Below are positions 1 to 7,854 of a DNA stretch of 64,000 nt, piece by piece. Each line of letters starts with the position of its first letter. Within the stretch, counting starts at the first letter, position 1. Source of the DNA: Phreatobacter stygius. Lineage in GTDB: Bacteria; Pseudomonadota; Alphaproteobacteria; Rhizobiales; Phreatobacteraceae. The notes under the pieces are model-generated. The model was not told the origin of the DNA. It saw nothing but the letters and a program-made list of their open reading frames with translations, and did no database searches. The stretch spans positions 1,364,001-1,428,000 of the forward strand of contig NZ_CP039690.1 in the NCBI RefSeq assembly GCF_005144885.1. The letters run 5' to 3'. The position numbers and the translations under genes were made by a program.

Positions 1-229
1 CCGCCCTTTATGACGCAAAGTCGCTCGGCAAATGCCGCTGCGCCCTGGCAACCGCCAATGCGGGCGCCGCAAACCTGCTTCGGAACGCGCCGCCGCGCGA
101 CCGTGATAGGCTCGCCGGCCCCGCCCTGGCCGTCCGCTCGGCGGCCTGATCGGTGCCATGGATCGTCACCGGTTGCATGCCGGCGCGGGCCGCCGCATAC
201 CGGCGGCGCAATGTGAAGCAGGCCAAGCC

Positions 230-1237
230 ATGTCACGCACCACCTTCTTCTGCATCGACGGCCATACCTGCGGCAATCCGGTGCGTGTCGTCACCGGCGG
301 CTCGATCCCGCAACTTGCGGGCGACACCATGTTCGAGCGGCGCCAGCATTTCCTCCGGGAGTTCGACTGGATCCGCACCGGCCTGATGTTCGAGCCGCGC
401 GGCCACGACATGATGTCGGGCTCGATCCTCTATCCGCCAACGCGCGCGGATTGCGACGTCGGCATCCTCTTCATCGAAACCTCCGGCTGCCTGCCCATGT
501 GTGGCCACGGCACCATCGGCACGGTGACCACCATCATCGAGCACGGCCTCGTCACGCCGAAGACGCCGGGCCTCCTGAAGCTCGATACGCCGGCCGGCCT
601 GGTCGAGGCGCGCTACGTCCAGAACGGCCCCTTTGTCGACAGCGTCCGGCTGACCAATGTGCCCTCGTTCCTGCTCGGGCGCGGCTACGAGGTCGATGTC
701 GAGGGGCTCGGCACGCTTGTCGTCGATGTCGCTTATGGCGGCAATTTCTACGCCATCGTCGAGCCGCAGCCGGGCTACCGCGATCTCGAGGACCTGCAAC
801 CCTCCGACGTGCTGCGGTTCAGCCCGGCGCTGCGTCGCGCCTTCAATGCGCGCCACAGAATCGTGCATCCGGCCAATCCGGCGCTCGATCACCTCACCCA
901 TGTCCTGTGGACCGGTCGGCCCATGCACGGCGGCACCGCCCGCAACGCGGTGTTCTATGGCGACAAGGCGATCGACCGCTCGCCCTGCGGCACCGGCACG
1001 TCGGCCCGCATGGCCCAGCTCGCCGCCACCGGCCGGCTCGCCGCGGGTGACGATTTCATCCATGAATCGATCATCGGCTCGAAGTTCACCGGCCGGATCG
1101 AAGGCCAGACCCGGGTCGGCCATGTCGAAGCGATCATTCCCTCGATCGAGGGCTGGGCGCGGGTGACCGGCACCAGCACGATCACCATTGACGATCGCGA
1201 TCCCTATTGGGCCGGATTTCAAGTCGCCGATCGGTAA
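230..1237 (+). CDS. Proline racemase family protein, probable 4-hydroxyproline 2-epimerase
   Basis: A 335-residue cytosolic enzyme of the proline racemase/hydroxyproline epimerase family. These enzymes invert the alpha carbon of (hydroxy)proline with two cysteines acting as acid and base. Both are visible: Cys91 in MCGHGTIG and Cys253 in SPCGTGTSA. The second cysteine argues against the trans-3-hydroxyproline dehydratase branch, which carries Thr there. I chose the ATG that gives MSRTTFFCIDGH, because family members begin a few residues before the conserved DGHT(C/A)GNP motif; an upstream in-frame ATG at 158 adds 24 non-conserved residues. No other hydroxyproline catabolic genes are adjacent, so 4-Hyp versus proline specificity is inferred from residues only. 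Confidence 0.88.
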   Translation: MSRTTFFCIDGHTCGNPVRVVTGGSIPQLAGDTMFERRQHFLREFDWIRTGLMFEPRGHDMMSGSILYPPTRADCDVGILFIETSGCLPMCGHGTIGTVTTIIEHGLVTPKTPGLLKLDTPAGLVEARYVQNGPFVDSVRLTNVPSFLLGRGYEVDVEGLGTLVVDVAYGGNFYAIVEPQPGYRDLEDLQPSDVLRFSPALRRAFNARHRIVHPANPALDHLTHVLWTGRPMHGGTARNAVFYGDKAIDRSPCGTGTSARMAQLAATGRLAAGDDFIHESIIGSKFTGRIEGQTRVGHVEAIIPSIEGWARVTGTSTITIDDRDPYWAGFQVADR

Positions 1238-1262
1238 CGTCGCCGGCCGGTCGGCGCGCCGT

Positions 1263-1658
1263 TCAAGGCTGCGGCGCGACCACCGGATAGACCGAGGTGA
1301 ACGGCTCGATGCGGACGATGCCGGCGGCGAAGACGCCGACCTTGGCCATCGGCGCCATGACCAATGCGCCGTCGACCCGGCGCTGCACCGCATAGCGCCA
1401 GAGCGACACCTGCCCCTCGGCGGCGATCTTGCGGGAAATCAGTTCGGCCTGGGCGCCGGCGCCAAGCCCTGCCAGTTCGGCATCCGGCACGCCGATGAAG
1501 ATCTCGTCGCGCGGCCCGATCACCTTGAACAGGGTGATGCCGCTCGCGGCCGGAGCGGTGCCGACCGCCGAGGCCGCGCTGCCGGCGAGACCCGACATCA
1601 GGGCTGCGAGGCTGCCGGCCATCAGGGTACGGCGGGCAATCGGGGACGAGAGGGCCAT
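1263..1658 (-). CDS. Small exported protein of unknown function with twin-arginine-like signal
   Basis: A 131-residue protein starting MALSSPIARRTLMAGSLAAL. The arginine pair followed by a hydrophobic stretch ending near ASA (about residue 31) looks like a Tat or Sec export signal. The mature part of about 100 residues is compact, without membrane segments or cysteine clusters, and I recognise no catalytic motif. The ATG at 1658 has GGAG eight bases upstream and is preferred over an ATG at 1712, which adds a charged non-signal extension. It faces away from the TonB receptor gene and ends 26 bases from the convergent epimerase stop. Function unknown; probably periplasmic. Confidence 0.6.
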   Translation of the reverse strand: MALSSPIARRTLMAGSLAALMSGLAGSAASAVGTAPAASGITLFKVIGPRDEIFIGVPDAELAGLGAGAQAELISRKIAAEGQVSLWRYAVQRRVDGALVMAPMAKVGVFAAGIVRIEPFTSVYPVVAPQP

Positions 1659-1853
1659 GACGAGATCTCCGGTGGATTGGCGCTGACATCTTGGGCGTGA
1701 AGCGGCATCCACGCCGCGTGTGAGGGCGGGGTTTCGCGCACCGATATTTCAGTTGGACGGCTCGCCCGCGTGGCCATGTTTCGACAGCCGAGGCCCAGCC
1801 TTCCCCGGCGATCCGGGAGTGGCGCAATCCCCATCGTCCTGGGACAGCCATGC

Positions 1854-1893
1854 TTGACAGATTGGCGAGCCTTGTATGTAACGTTATTACATA
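1854..1893 (+). promoter_or_regulatory. Predicted promoter with overlapping Zur/Fur-like operator for the TonB receptor
   Basis: TTGACA (1854-1859) is followed after 17 bases by TGTAAC (1877-1882), a plausible sigma-70 promoter. The -10 lies inside a perfect inverted repeat, TATGTAA (1875-1881), CGTTA, TTACATA (1887-1893); a second nested repeat, GTTAT-N3-ATAAC, spans 1883-1895. AT-rich palindromes like this, in otherwise GC-rich DNA, are typical of Fur-superfamily operators. Because the downstream receptor resembles ZnuD, Zur is the likely repressor (inference). Confidence 0.6.
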
Positions 1894-1931
1894 ACGAAGC
1901 CCCTACCCCAGGCGGCCCGGAGCAGCCACGC

Positions 1932-4037
1932 ATGCCTTTGCCCAATGCCTTCAAGTCCTCGTCGCTCGGCCTTCTCGCCTTGTCGATCCTGTCCGTTGGT
2001 GCCCAGGCCCAGATGGCGCTGCCCGAGATCCTGATCGAGGCGCCGCGGGCCGCACCCGAGGCCAATGCCACCGGCCTGACCGAGGGCCAGCTGACCGTCA
2101 TCGATCGGGCTTTCGTGCCGGTCACGGTGGTCAACCAGGGCGACATCCAGCGCAATGGCGGCGCGACGCTGGGCGACCAGTTGTTCACCCTGCCCGGCAT
2201 CACCGGCAACAGTTTCGCGCCGGGTGCGGCCAACCGCCCGGTCATTCGCGGCCTCGACAATGCCCGTGTGCGCATCCAGGAAAACGGCATCGGCGCCCAG
2301 GATGTCTCCGACCTGTCGGAAGACCATGCGGTGCCGATCGACCCGCTGGCGGCCGAGCGCATCGAGGTGATCCGCGGCCCGGCGGCGCTGCGTTTTGGTT
2401 CGGCGGCGATTGGCGGCGTGGTCAATGTCACCAATGAGCGCATTCCGACCCGGCTCGGGCCCGAAGGGGTCTCGGGCATGGTGCGCGGCTCGCTGTCGTC
2501 TGCCGACAACGGCCTCGATGGCGCCGCGCAGGTGCGCGGCCGCTCGGGCAACTGGGCCTATTCGGCCGATATCTATGGCCGCAACTCCGGCGACTACGCC
2601 ATTCCGGGCGGCCGCCAGGCCAACAGTTTCGCCAATGCCTTCGGCGGCTCGTTCGGCGCCTCCTATTTCTTCGATAGCGGTTATGTCGGCGCGGCGATCT
2701 CGCAGTTCCGCAGCCTTTACGGCATTCCCGGCGTCGAGCCGGCGGCCAACCGCACCCGCATCGACCTGATCCAGACCCGGATCACCTCCAGGGGCGAATT
2801 CCGCTTCGACAGCCCGGTCATCGACACCGTGCGCTTCTGGCTCGGCGGTTCGCTCTACCGGCACAATGAAGACTTCCTCGGCGCCGCCGGTTTCGAGACC
2901 GCCGCGACCTTCCGGCAGAAGGAGATCGAGGGCCGGGTCGAGAGCCAGTTCCGGCCGCTCGCGACCCCGATCGGCACCTTGAATTCGGTGTTCGGCCTGC
3001 AGTTCGGCGCCTCCAGCCTCGGCACATCAGGCGAGGCCGGCGGCCTGCTGGCACCGGCCAATACCCGCACCGCCGCGGCCTTCCTGTTCAACGAACTCGC
3101 CTTCACGCCGTCGACCCGCATGCAGGCGGCCTTCCGCATCGAGAGCGCCCGTGTCGGCGGCACCGAGGCGCTGTTCCCGCCCGACTATCTCGGCTCGTCC
3201 GGAGCGCCGGTCGAACAGGCGCAGGTGCGCAATTTCACCCCGATGAGCGTCAGCCTGGGCCTGTTGCAGGACCTGCCCTTCGGTTTCGTCGGCAGCCTGA
3301 CCGGTCAATATGTCGAGCGCGCGCCGCGCGCCCAGGAATTGTTCTCCAAGGGGCCGCACGAGGCCTCCGGCACCTTCGAGATCGGCGACCCGAACCTGCG
3401 CAAGGAGGCCGCGACCACCATCGAGGCAGGCCTGCGCCGCGCCCAGGGCCCCTGGCGCTTCGACGCGACCGCTTATTACACCCGCTATTCCGGCTTCATC
3501 TACAAGCGCCTGACCGGCGCGCGCTGCGACGAGGACTTCGCCTCCTGCGGCGCCGGCGGCGGCGAACTCCAGCAGGTCGTGTTCAGCCAGCAGGACGCGA
3601 CCTTTTACGGCGCCGAGCTGCGCGGCCAGCTCGATATCGGCGCGCTCGGCAACGGCACGATCGGTGTCGAGGCCCAATATGACTTCGTCCGGGCGCGTTT
3701 TGCCGACAACACCAATGTGCCGCGCATTCCGCCGCATCGCCTCGGCGGTGGCGTCTATTGGCGCAACGACAACTGGTTCGCCCGCATGACCTTGCTGCAT
3801 GCTTTCGCGCAGAACGACACCGCGTCGCACGAGACCTCGACCCCGGGCTATAACCTGCTCAACGCCGAGATCAGCTATCGCATGGCGCTGAAGAGCTCGC
3901 CCTTCAAGGACGTGACGCTTGGCCTGGTCGGCACCAATCTGCTCGACGAGACCATTCGCAACGCCGTGTCGTTCCGCAAGGACGAGGTGCTGATGCCCGG
4001 CCGCAACGTCAGGCTGTTCGCCACCGTGCGGTTCTAA
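1932..4037 (+). CDS. TonB-dependent outer-membrane receptor, ZnuD-like (probable zinc uptake)
   Basis: A 701-residue outer-membrane receptor. Residues 1 to about 27 form a signal peptide ending GAQAQ. The plug domain follows (about 55-160), with the typical QLFTLPGI, RPVIRGLDN and RIEVIRGPAALRFGS motifs. The rest is a 22-strand-type barrel ending in an aromatic residue (ATVRF), as expected for BAM insertion. The plug sequence DVSDLSEDHAVPIDPL closely resembles the SD(L/M)S.DHA segment of ZnuD-type zinc receptors, so zinc is the favoured ligand. A cysteine pair near residues 528-538 may form an extracellular loop disulfide. No TonB/ExbBD or zinc ABC genes are nearby. I chose the ATG directly before the signal peptide; an upstream in-frame ATG at 1770 would run through the operator. 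Confidence 0.85.
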   Translation: MPLPNAFKSSSLGLLALSILSVGAQAQMALPEILIEAPRAAPEANATGLTEGQLTVIDRAFVPVTVVNQGDIQRNGGATLGDQLFTLPGITGNSFAPGAANRPVIRGLDNARVRIQENGIGAQDVSDLSEDHAVPIDPLAAERIEVIRGPAALRFGSAAIGGVVNVTNERIPTRLGPEGVSGMVRGSLSSADNGLDGAAQVRGRSGNWAYSADIYGRNSGDYAIPGGRQANSFANAFGGSFGASYFFDSGYVGAAISQFRSLYGIPGVEPAANRTRIDLIQTRITSRGEFRFDSPVIDTVRFWLGGSLYRHNEDFLGAAGFETAATFRQKEIEGRVESQFRPLATPIGTLNSVFGLQFGASSLGTSGEAGGLLAPANTRTAAAFLFNELAFTPSTRMQAAFRIESARVGGTEALFPPDYLGSSGAPVEQAQVRNFTPMSVSLGLLQDLPFGFVGSLTGQYVERAPRAQELFSKGPHEASGTFEIGDPNLRKEAATTIEAGLRRAQGPWRFDATAYYTRYSGFIYKRLTGARCDEDFASCGAGGGELQQVVFSQQDATFYGAELRGQLDIGALGNGTIGVEAQYDFVRARFADNTNVPRIPPHRLGGGVYWRNDNWFARMTLLHAFAQNDTASHETSTPGYNLLNAEISYRMALKSSPFKDVTLGLVGTNLLDETIRNAVSFRKDEVLMPGRNVRLFATVRF

Positions 4038-4123
4038 GCCGGACCCAATGCGGAGCTTGCCTTGCGCAACGTCAGCCGGCCGGGATGATCGGCTGGTTCT
4101 TTGGGGGGCAATTTGGGCGACGC

Positions 4124-4267
4124 GTGAAGACCTTGGCCAATATCGCCGTCGCGCTGGTCGCGCTCGAGCACGTCGATATCCCGGTCCTGGAAATGTTCTT
4201 CTGGGACAAACCGAAGGGCATGCGCGCCTTTGGCATGACCCAGGCCCTGGTGCTGTTCACGCGCTGA
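4124..4267 (+). pseudogene. Truncated DUF1304-family membrane protein
   Basis: The frame from GTG at 4124 (or ATG at 4085) reads VKTLANIAVALVALEHVD, then VLEMFFWDKPKGMRAFGMT and a stop at 4265-4267. This matches the first third of DUF1304 proteins (a hydrophobic helix, then LEMF.W..P.G...FG), which are normally about 120 residues with four membrane segments. Only one helix and the conserved motif remain, followed by 10 unrelated residues. It looks like a 3'-deleted relic, squeezed between the receptor gene and livF. A functional micropeptide cannot be excluded but is unlikely. Confidence 0.6.
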
Positions 4268-4279
4268 AGCGCGCGCAGT

Positions 4280-4981
4280 TCAAAGGCCGAGATAGGCGCC
4301 GCGCACCTTGGGATCATCCAGGAGCGCGCGGCCCTCGCCGGAAAGCGTGATCGTCCCGGTCTCCAGAACATAACCGCGATCGGCGATCGACAGCGCCGAG
4401 AAGGCGTTCTGCTCGACCAGCAGGACCGTGATGCCACGCGCCTTCAGAGCCAGGATCGCCTCGAAGATCTGTTCGACCAGGATCGGTGCCAGCCCCATCG
4501 ACGGCTCGTCGAGCAGGATCAGTTCGGGCTTGGCCATCAGCGCCCGGCCAATGGCGAGCATCTGCTGCTGGCCGCCGGACAGGCCGCCCGCCTGCAGCGC
4601 CCGCTTCTCGGCCAGCACCGGAAAGCTCGCATAGACCCCGTCGAGATCGGCGGCGATGCCGTCGTCCTTGCGCGACCAGGCGCCGAGCCTGAGATTGTCC
4701 TCGACCGTCAGCGGCGCGAAGACCTGCCGGCCCTCCGGCACTTGGGCAATGCCGAGGCCGACCCGCCGATGCGCGTCGATCCGGTCGATCACTTCGCCCT
4801 TGAATCGGATGGCCCCGCCGGTGACCGGCTGCACGCCGGAAATGGCGCGCAGCAAGGTCGTCTTGCCGGCGCCATTGCCGCCGACCAGCGTGACGATCTC
4901 GCCAGCCTTCACCTCGAGCGAGACGCCGTGCAGCGCTTCGATGCGGCCATAACAGGAGCGCAGGTCGTCAACCCTGAGCAT
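4280..4981 (-). CDS. livF: Branched-chain-type ABC transporter ATP-binding protein LivF
   Basis: A 233-residue cytosolic ATPase of the HAAT (branched-chain amino acid) transporter family, pairing with LivG to power the LivHM channel. Walker A GGNGAGKT is at residues 34-41, the Q-loop is near 80, the signature LSGGQ is at 134-138, and Walker B ILLDEP is at about 155-160. The ATG at 4981 overlaps the livG 3' end by 14 bases, indicating translational coupling, and is preferred over an upstream ATG at 5029. It is the last gene of the minus-strand operon binding protein-livH-livM-livG-livF. The substrate is unproven; the shared control region with paaG suggests an aromatic acid. Confidence 0.9.
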   Translation of the reverse strand: MLRVDDLRSCYGRIEALHGVSLEVKAGEIVTLVGGNGAGKTTLLRAISGVQPVTGGAIRFKGEVIDRIDAHRRVGLGIAQVPEGRQVFAPLTVEDNLRLGAWSRKDDGIAADLDGVYASFPVLAEKRALQAGGLSGGQQQMLAIGRALMAKPELILLDEPSMGLAPILVEQIFEAILALKARGITVLLVEQNAFSALSIADRGYVLETGTITLSGEGRALLDDPKVRGAYLGL

Positions 4982-5759
4982 GGGCGGCCTCCCGTGCTCC
5001 GAGCCCGCCGAGATAGGCCCGGATGACATCCGGATTGGCGCGCACCTCCCGAGGGCTGCCCTCGGCGAGCGGCTTGCCGTGATCGAGCACCAGGATCCGG
5101 TTGGAGATCTTCATGACCAGCTTCATGTCATGCTCGACCAGCACCACGCCGATGCCGCGTGCGGCGATACCGTGGATGACCCGGTCGATCTCCTCGGTCT
5201 CGACCGGATTGCAGCCTGCCGCCGGCTCGTCGAGCAGCACGAGCTTCGGCTCGACGGCCAGCGCACGGGCGATTTCGAGCCGCTTCAGCGCGCCGTAGGG
5301 CAACGAACCGGCCGACAGATCGGCCAGCGGCTTCAGGCCGACGAGATCGAGCAGGGCCAGTGCCTTGGCGCGCGTCTCGCGGTTCTGGCGGCCAACCGAG
5401 GGCCAGGCGACGAGATGGGCCAGGACCCCGCGCTTCTCGCGCAGGTGGCAGCCGACCATGACGTTCTCGACCGCGCTCATCCGGAAGAAGATCTGCAGGT
5501 TCTGGAAGGTGCGCGACAGGCCGCGCGCCGCCAGGAGATGCGGCTCGAGGCCGGTGACATCAACGCCGTCCATCAGCACACGGCCGCTCTTCGGCAGGTA
5601 GACGCCGGAGACCATGTTGAACAGCGTCGTCTTGCCGGCGCCGTTCGGGCCGATGATCGCCAGAATCTCGCCGGCCCTGGCCTTGAACGACACGCCGTCC
5701 ACCGCCTTGACGCCGCCGAAGGCGATGCCGAGGCCGTCGGCTTCGAGAACGACGCTCAT
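4968..5759 (-). CDS. livG: Branched-chain-type ABC transporter ATP-binding protein LivG
   Basis: A 263-residue ATPase subunit. Walker A GPNGAGKT is at residues 37-44 and Walker B LVLLDEPAAGCNP in the second half, with the C-terminal extension ending IRAYLGG that is typical of LivG. The signature motif is degenerate (SLPYGALKRLEIARAL instead of LSGGQ), which is common in LivG: the partner LivF supplies a canonical one. The start overlaps the livM stop by ATGA, and its 3' end overlaps livF. It acts at the inner membrane with LivF, LivH and LivM. Confidence 0.9.
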   Translation of the reverse strand: MSVVLEADGLGIAFGGVKAVDGVSFKARAGEILAIIGPNGAGKTTLFNMVSGVYLPKSGRVLMDGVDVTGLEPHLLAARGLSRTFQNLQIFFRMSAVENVMVGCHLREKRGVLAHLVAWPSVGRQNRETRAKALALLDLVGLKPLADLSAGSLPYGALKRLEIARALAVEPKLVLLDEPAAGCNPVETEEIDRVIHGIAARGIGVVLVEHDMKLVMKISNRILVLDHGKPLAEGSPREVRANPDVIRAYLGGLGAREAAHAQG

Positions 5760-6742
5760 GCAGCCCTCCGGAACAGTTTTTCGCGCAGGGCCGGCACGAT
5801 GCCCGAGCGCAGGAAGATCATGAACAGCATGATGAAGGCGCCGATCATCAGGTGCTTGTAGTCGGACAGGAAGGTCAGCGTCTGCGGCAGCACGACGATG
5901 ACCGCCGTGCCGACGACCGAACCGACGATCGAGCCCATGCCGCCGATGACCACCATGGTGACCAGTTCGACCGAGCGCAGGAAGCCCGCGGCATCCGGCG
6001 TGATATGGCCGTCGAACAGCGCGAGGAAGCTGCCGGCGATCGAGGCATAGACCGCCGAGATGACGAAGACGGTCAGCTTGTAGCGCGCCACGTCGACACC
6101 GACGACCTTGGCCGCAACTTCCGAATCGTGGATTGCCCGCAGCGCCCGGCCGGTCGGGCTGTCGACCAGGTTGAGCGCCAGCCAGGCGGACAGGATCATG
6201 GTGGCGCCGCCGATCCAGTACCAGGTGTCGGAGCCGCGCACCGGCCAGCCGAACAGCACGAGCCGGGGCACGCGCATGCCATCGGGCCCGCCGGTCCAGG
6301 CCGCCTCGTTGGTGAAGACCATGGCGATGAGGATGCCGAAGCCAAGCGTGGCAACCGCCAGATAGTGCCCGCGCAACCTGAGGATCGGCCGACCCGCGAA
6401 ATAGGCCAGCAGCGCCGAGACGGCCGCGCCGGCAGCCATGGCGGCAAGCCCATGGAGGCCGAAACGTTGCGGCAGGATCGCCACGGCATAAGCGCCGATG
6501 CCAATGAAACCGGCATGGCCGAGGCTGACCTGGCCAGCATATCCCATCAACAGGTTGAGCCCGATCGAGGCGATCGCCAGGATCCAGACGATGGCGCCGA
6601 CCCGGTAGTAAAAGGATGACGGGAAGACCAGCGGCGGCAACACCACCAGCAGCGCCAGCACGACCAGCGTGCCGATCTTGTCGCCGGTCGCCACGGCCAG
6701 GATGCGGCTCAGCGGATGGGTTGGGGCGGCGGGATTGGCCAT
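5756..6742 (-). CDS. livM: Branched-chain-type ABC transporter permease LivM
   Basis: A 328-residue inner-membrane permease with about 8-10 hydrophobic helices. It contains the family signature GLNLLMGYAGQVSLGHAGFIGIGAYAVA near residues 60-90, and the later GRALRAIHDSEVAAKVVGVDV loop that contacts the ATPases. The ATG at 6742 gives MANPAAPTHPL; a longer frame from 6946 lies inside livH and is rejected. Four bases separate it from livH and four overlap livG, so it is co-translated in the transporter operon. Confidence 0.9.
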   Translation of the reverse strand: MANPAAPTHPLSRILAVATGDKIGTLVVLALLVVLPPLVFPSSFYYRVGAIVWILAIASIGLNLLMGYAGQVSLGHAGFIGIGAYAVAILPQRFGLHGLAAMAAGAAVSALLAYFAGRPILRLRGHYLAVATLGFGILIAMVFTNEAAWTGGPDGMRVPRLVLFGWPVRGSDTWYWIGGATMILSAWLALNLVDSPTGRALRAIHDSEVAAKVVGVDVARYKLTVFVISAVYASIAGSFLALFDGHITPDAAGFLRSVELVTMVVIGGMGSIVGSVVGTAVIVVLPQTLTFLSDYKHLMIGAFIMLFMIFLRSGIVPALREKLFRRAA

Positions 6743-6746
6743 GGTC

Positions 6747-7619
6747 TCAGACCCGCTCGATCTTGCTGCGGCCGAACAGTCCGTTGGGCATGACGAACAG
6801 CACGACCAGGATGACGATGAAGCCGACGGCATCCTTGTATTGCGAGGAGATGTAACCGGCGCCGAAGGCCTCCAGCAGGCCGACGCCCAGGCCGCCGACG
6901 ACCGCGCCGATCGGATTGCCCATGCCGCCGAGCATGGCGGCGGCAAAACCCTTCAGCGCCATCAGCGTGCCGACGTCGTAGCTGGTCAGCGTGATCGGCG
7001 TGACCAGCACGCCGGCGACCGCGCCGATGGCCGCCGAGACGGCGAAGGAGAAGCCGATGACGAAGCCGGTATCGATGCCCGCGAGCTTGGCGGCCACCCG
7101 GTTCGCGGCGGTCGCCAGCACCGCCTTGCCGAACAGCGTGCGCTCGAAGAAAGCCCAGAGCACCACCACGATCACCGCAGCACCGGCCAGCACCACCAGG
7201 CTCTGCGGCAGCACCGAGGCGCCGCCGACCCGGATCGGTTCGGCACCGAACCAGGGCGGCAGTTGGTGGAAGCGTTTGTCGAAGACGATCGCGGCGGCGC
7301 CGCGCAGGAAGATCGACGCGCCGATGGTGATGATGATCAGCGTCACCGGCGAGGCGCCACGCGCCGGTTCGATGGCGAGCTTGTGCAGGCCGATACCGAC
7401 GACCGTGGTCGCCAGGATGGCGACCAATGCCGCCAGCGGCACCGGCAGGCCGGCCAGCGTCAGGAACACGGTGGCCATGCCGCCCAGCATGACGAATTCG
7501 CCCTGGGCGAAATTGACCACGTCGGAGGCGTTGTAGATCAGCGTGAAACCCAGCGCGACCAGCGCATAGACGGCGCCGACCGTGAGCCCGGAAAAGGCGA
7601 ACTGCAGAAATTCGGCCAT
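6747..7619 (-). CDS. livH: Branched-chain-type ABC transporter permease LivH
   Basis: A 290-residue inner-membrane permease that starts MAEFLQFAFSGLTVGAVYAL and carries the family motif LIYNASDVVNFAQGEFVMLG in the first membrane segments. It ends NGLFGRSKIERV, a normal LivH C-terminus. A GGA ribosome-binding element lies nine bases before the ATG at 7619; an ATG 18 bases upstream is possible. A 235-base gap with strong hairpins separates it from the upstream binding-protein gene, which may reduce its expression relative to that protein. Confidence 0.9.
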   Translation of the reverse strand: MAEFLQFAFSGLTVGAVYALVALGFTLIYNASDVVNFAQGEFVMLGGMATVFLTLAGLPVPLAALVAILATTVVGIGLHKLAIEPARGASPVTLIIITIGASIFLRGAAAIVFDKRFHQLPPWFGAEPIRVGGASVLPQSLVVLAGAAVIVVVLWAFFERTLFGKAVLATAANRVAAKLAGIDTGFVIGFSFAVSAAIGAVAGVLVTPITLTSYDVGTLMALKGFAAAMLGGMGNPIGAVVGGLGVGLLEAFGAGYISSQYKDAVGFIVILVVLFVMPNGLFGRSKIERV

Positions 7620-7713
7620 GACAATTCCGTCAGCCATCAAAGACGAGCGGGCAGGACATGCATCGACGTCACCCCCGGCCGAGCCCGAGCAGAAGCTCTT
7701 GCTTCTGCGGGGG

Positions 7714-7776
7714 CGAGGGGAAGGGGGTCCAGGAGCCAAGGCACACTGCCCTGCGGCCCTGGATCCCCTTCCCTCG
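7714..7776 (-). terminator. Long imperfect hairpin between binding-protein gene and livH
   Basis: The arms at 7714-7733 (CGAGGGGAAGGGGGTCCAGG) and 7758-7776 (CCTGGATCCCCTTCCCTCG) are near-perfect inverse complements around a 24-base loop. It lies between two genes of one operon on the minus strand. No T-run follows, so it may act as a partial terminator or mRNA 3'-end stabiliser. It also resembles dispersed palindromic repeats seen in many Rhizobiales genomes. A smaller hairpin (AGAAGC-TCTT-GCTTCT, 7691-7706) sits beside it. Confidence 0.6.
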
Positions 7777-7816
7777 GCGCTGGCGCGCCTCGCCGGGAAT
7801 GACATAGCGTGCATTC

Positions 7817-7839
7817 GTCGGGCGGCGACGCCGCCCGAC
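7817..7839 (-). repeat. Perfect 11-bp inverted repeat just after the binding-protein stop
   Basis: GTCGGGCGGCG (7817-7827), one base, then CGCCGCCCGAC (7829-7839). It begins 16 bases beyond the stop of the substrate-binding protein gene (minus strand), where a 3'-protecting stem-loop would raise the level of its mRNA relative to livHMGF. Confidence 0.6.
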
Positions 7840-7854
7840 ATTCGGCACGCAATG

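Noticed and set aside
1770-1931. N-terminal extension of the TonB receptor from an upstream ATG
   Set aside because: It would cross the promoter and operator and bury the signal peptide 54 residues inside the protein.
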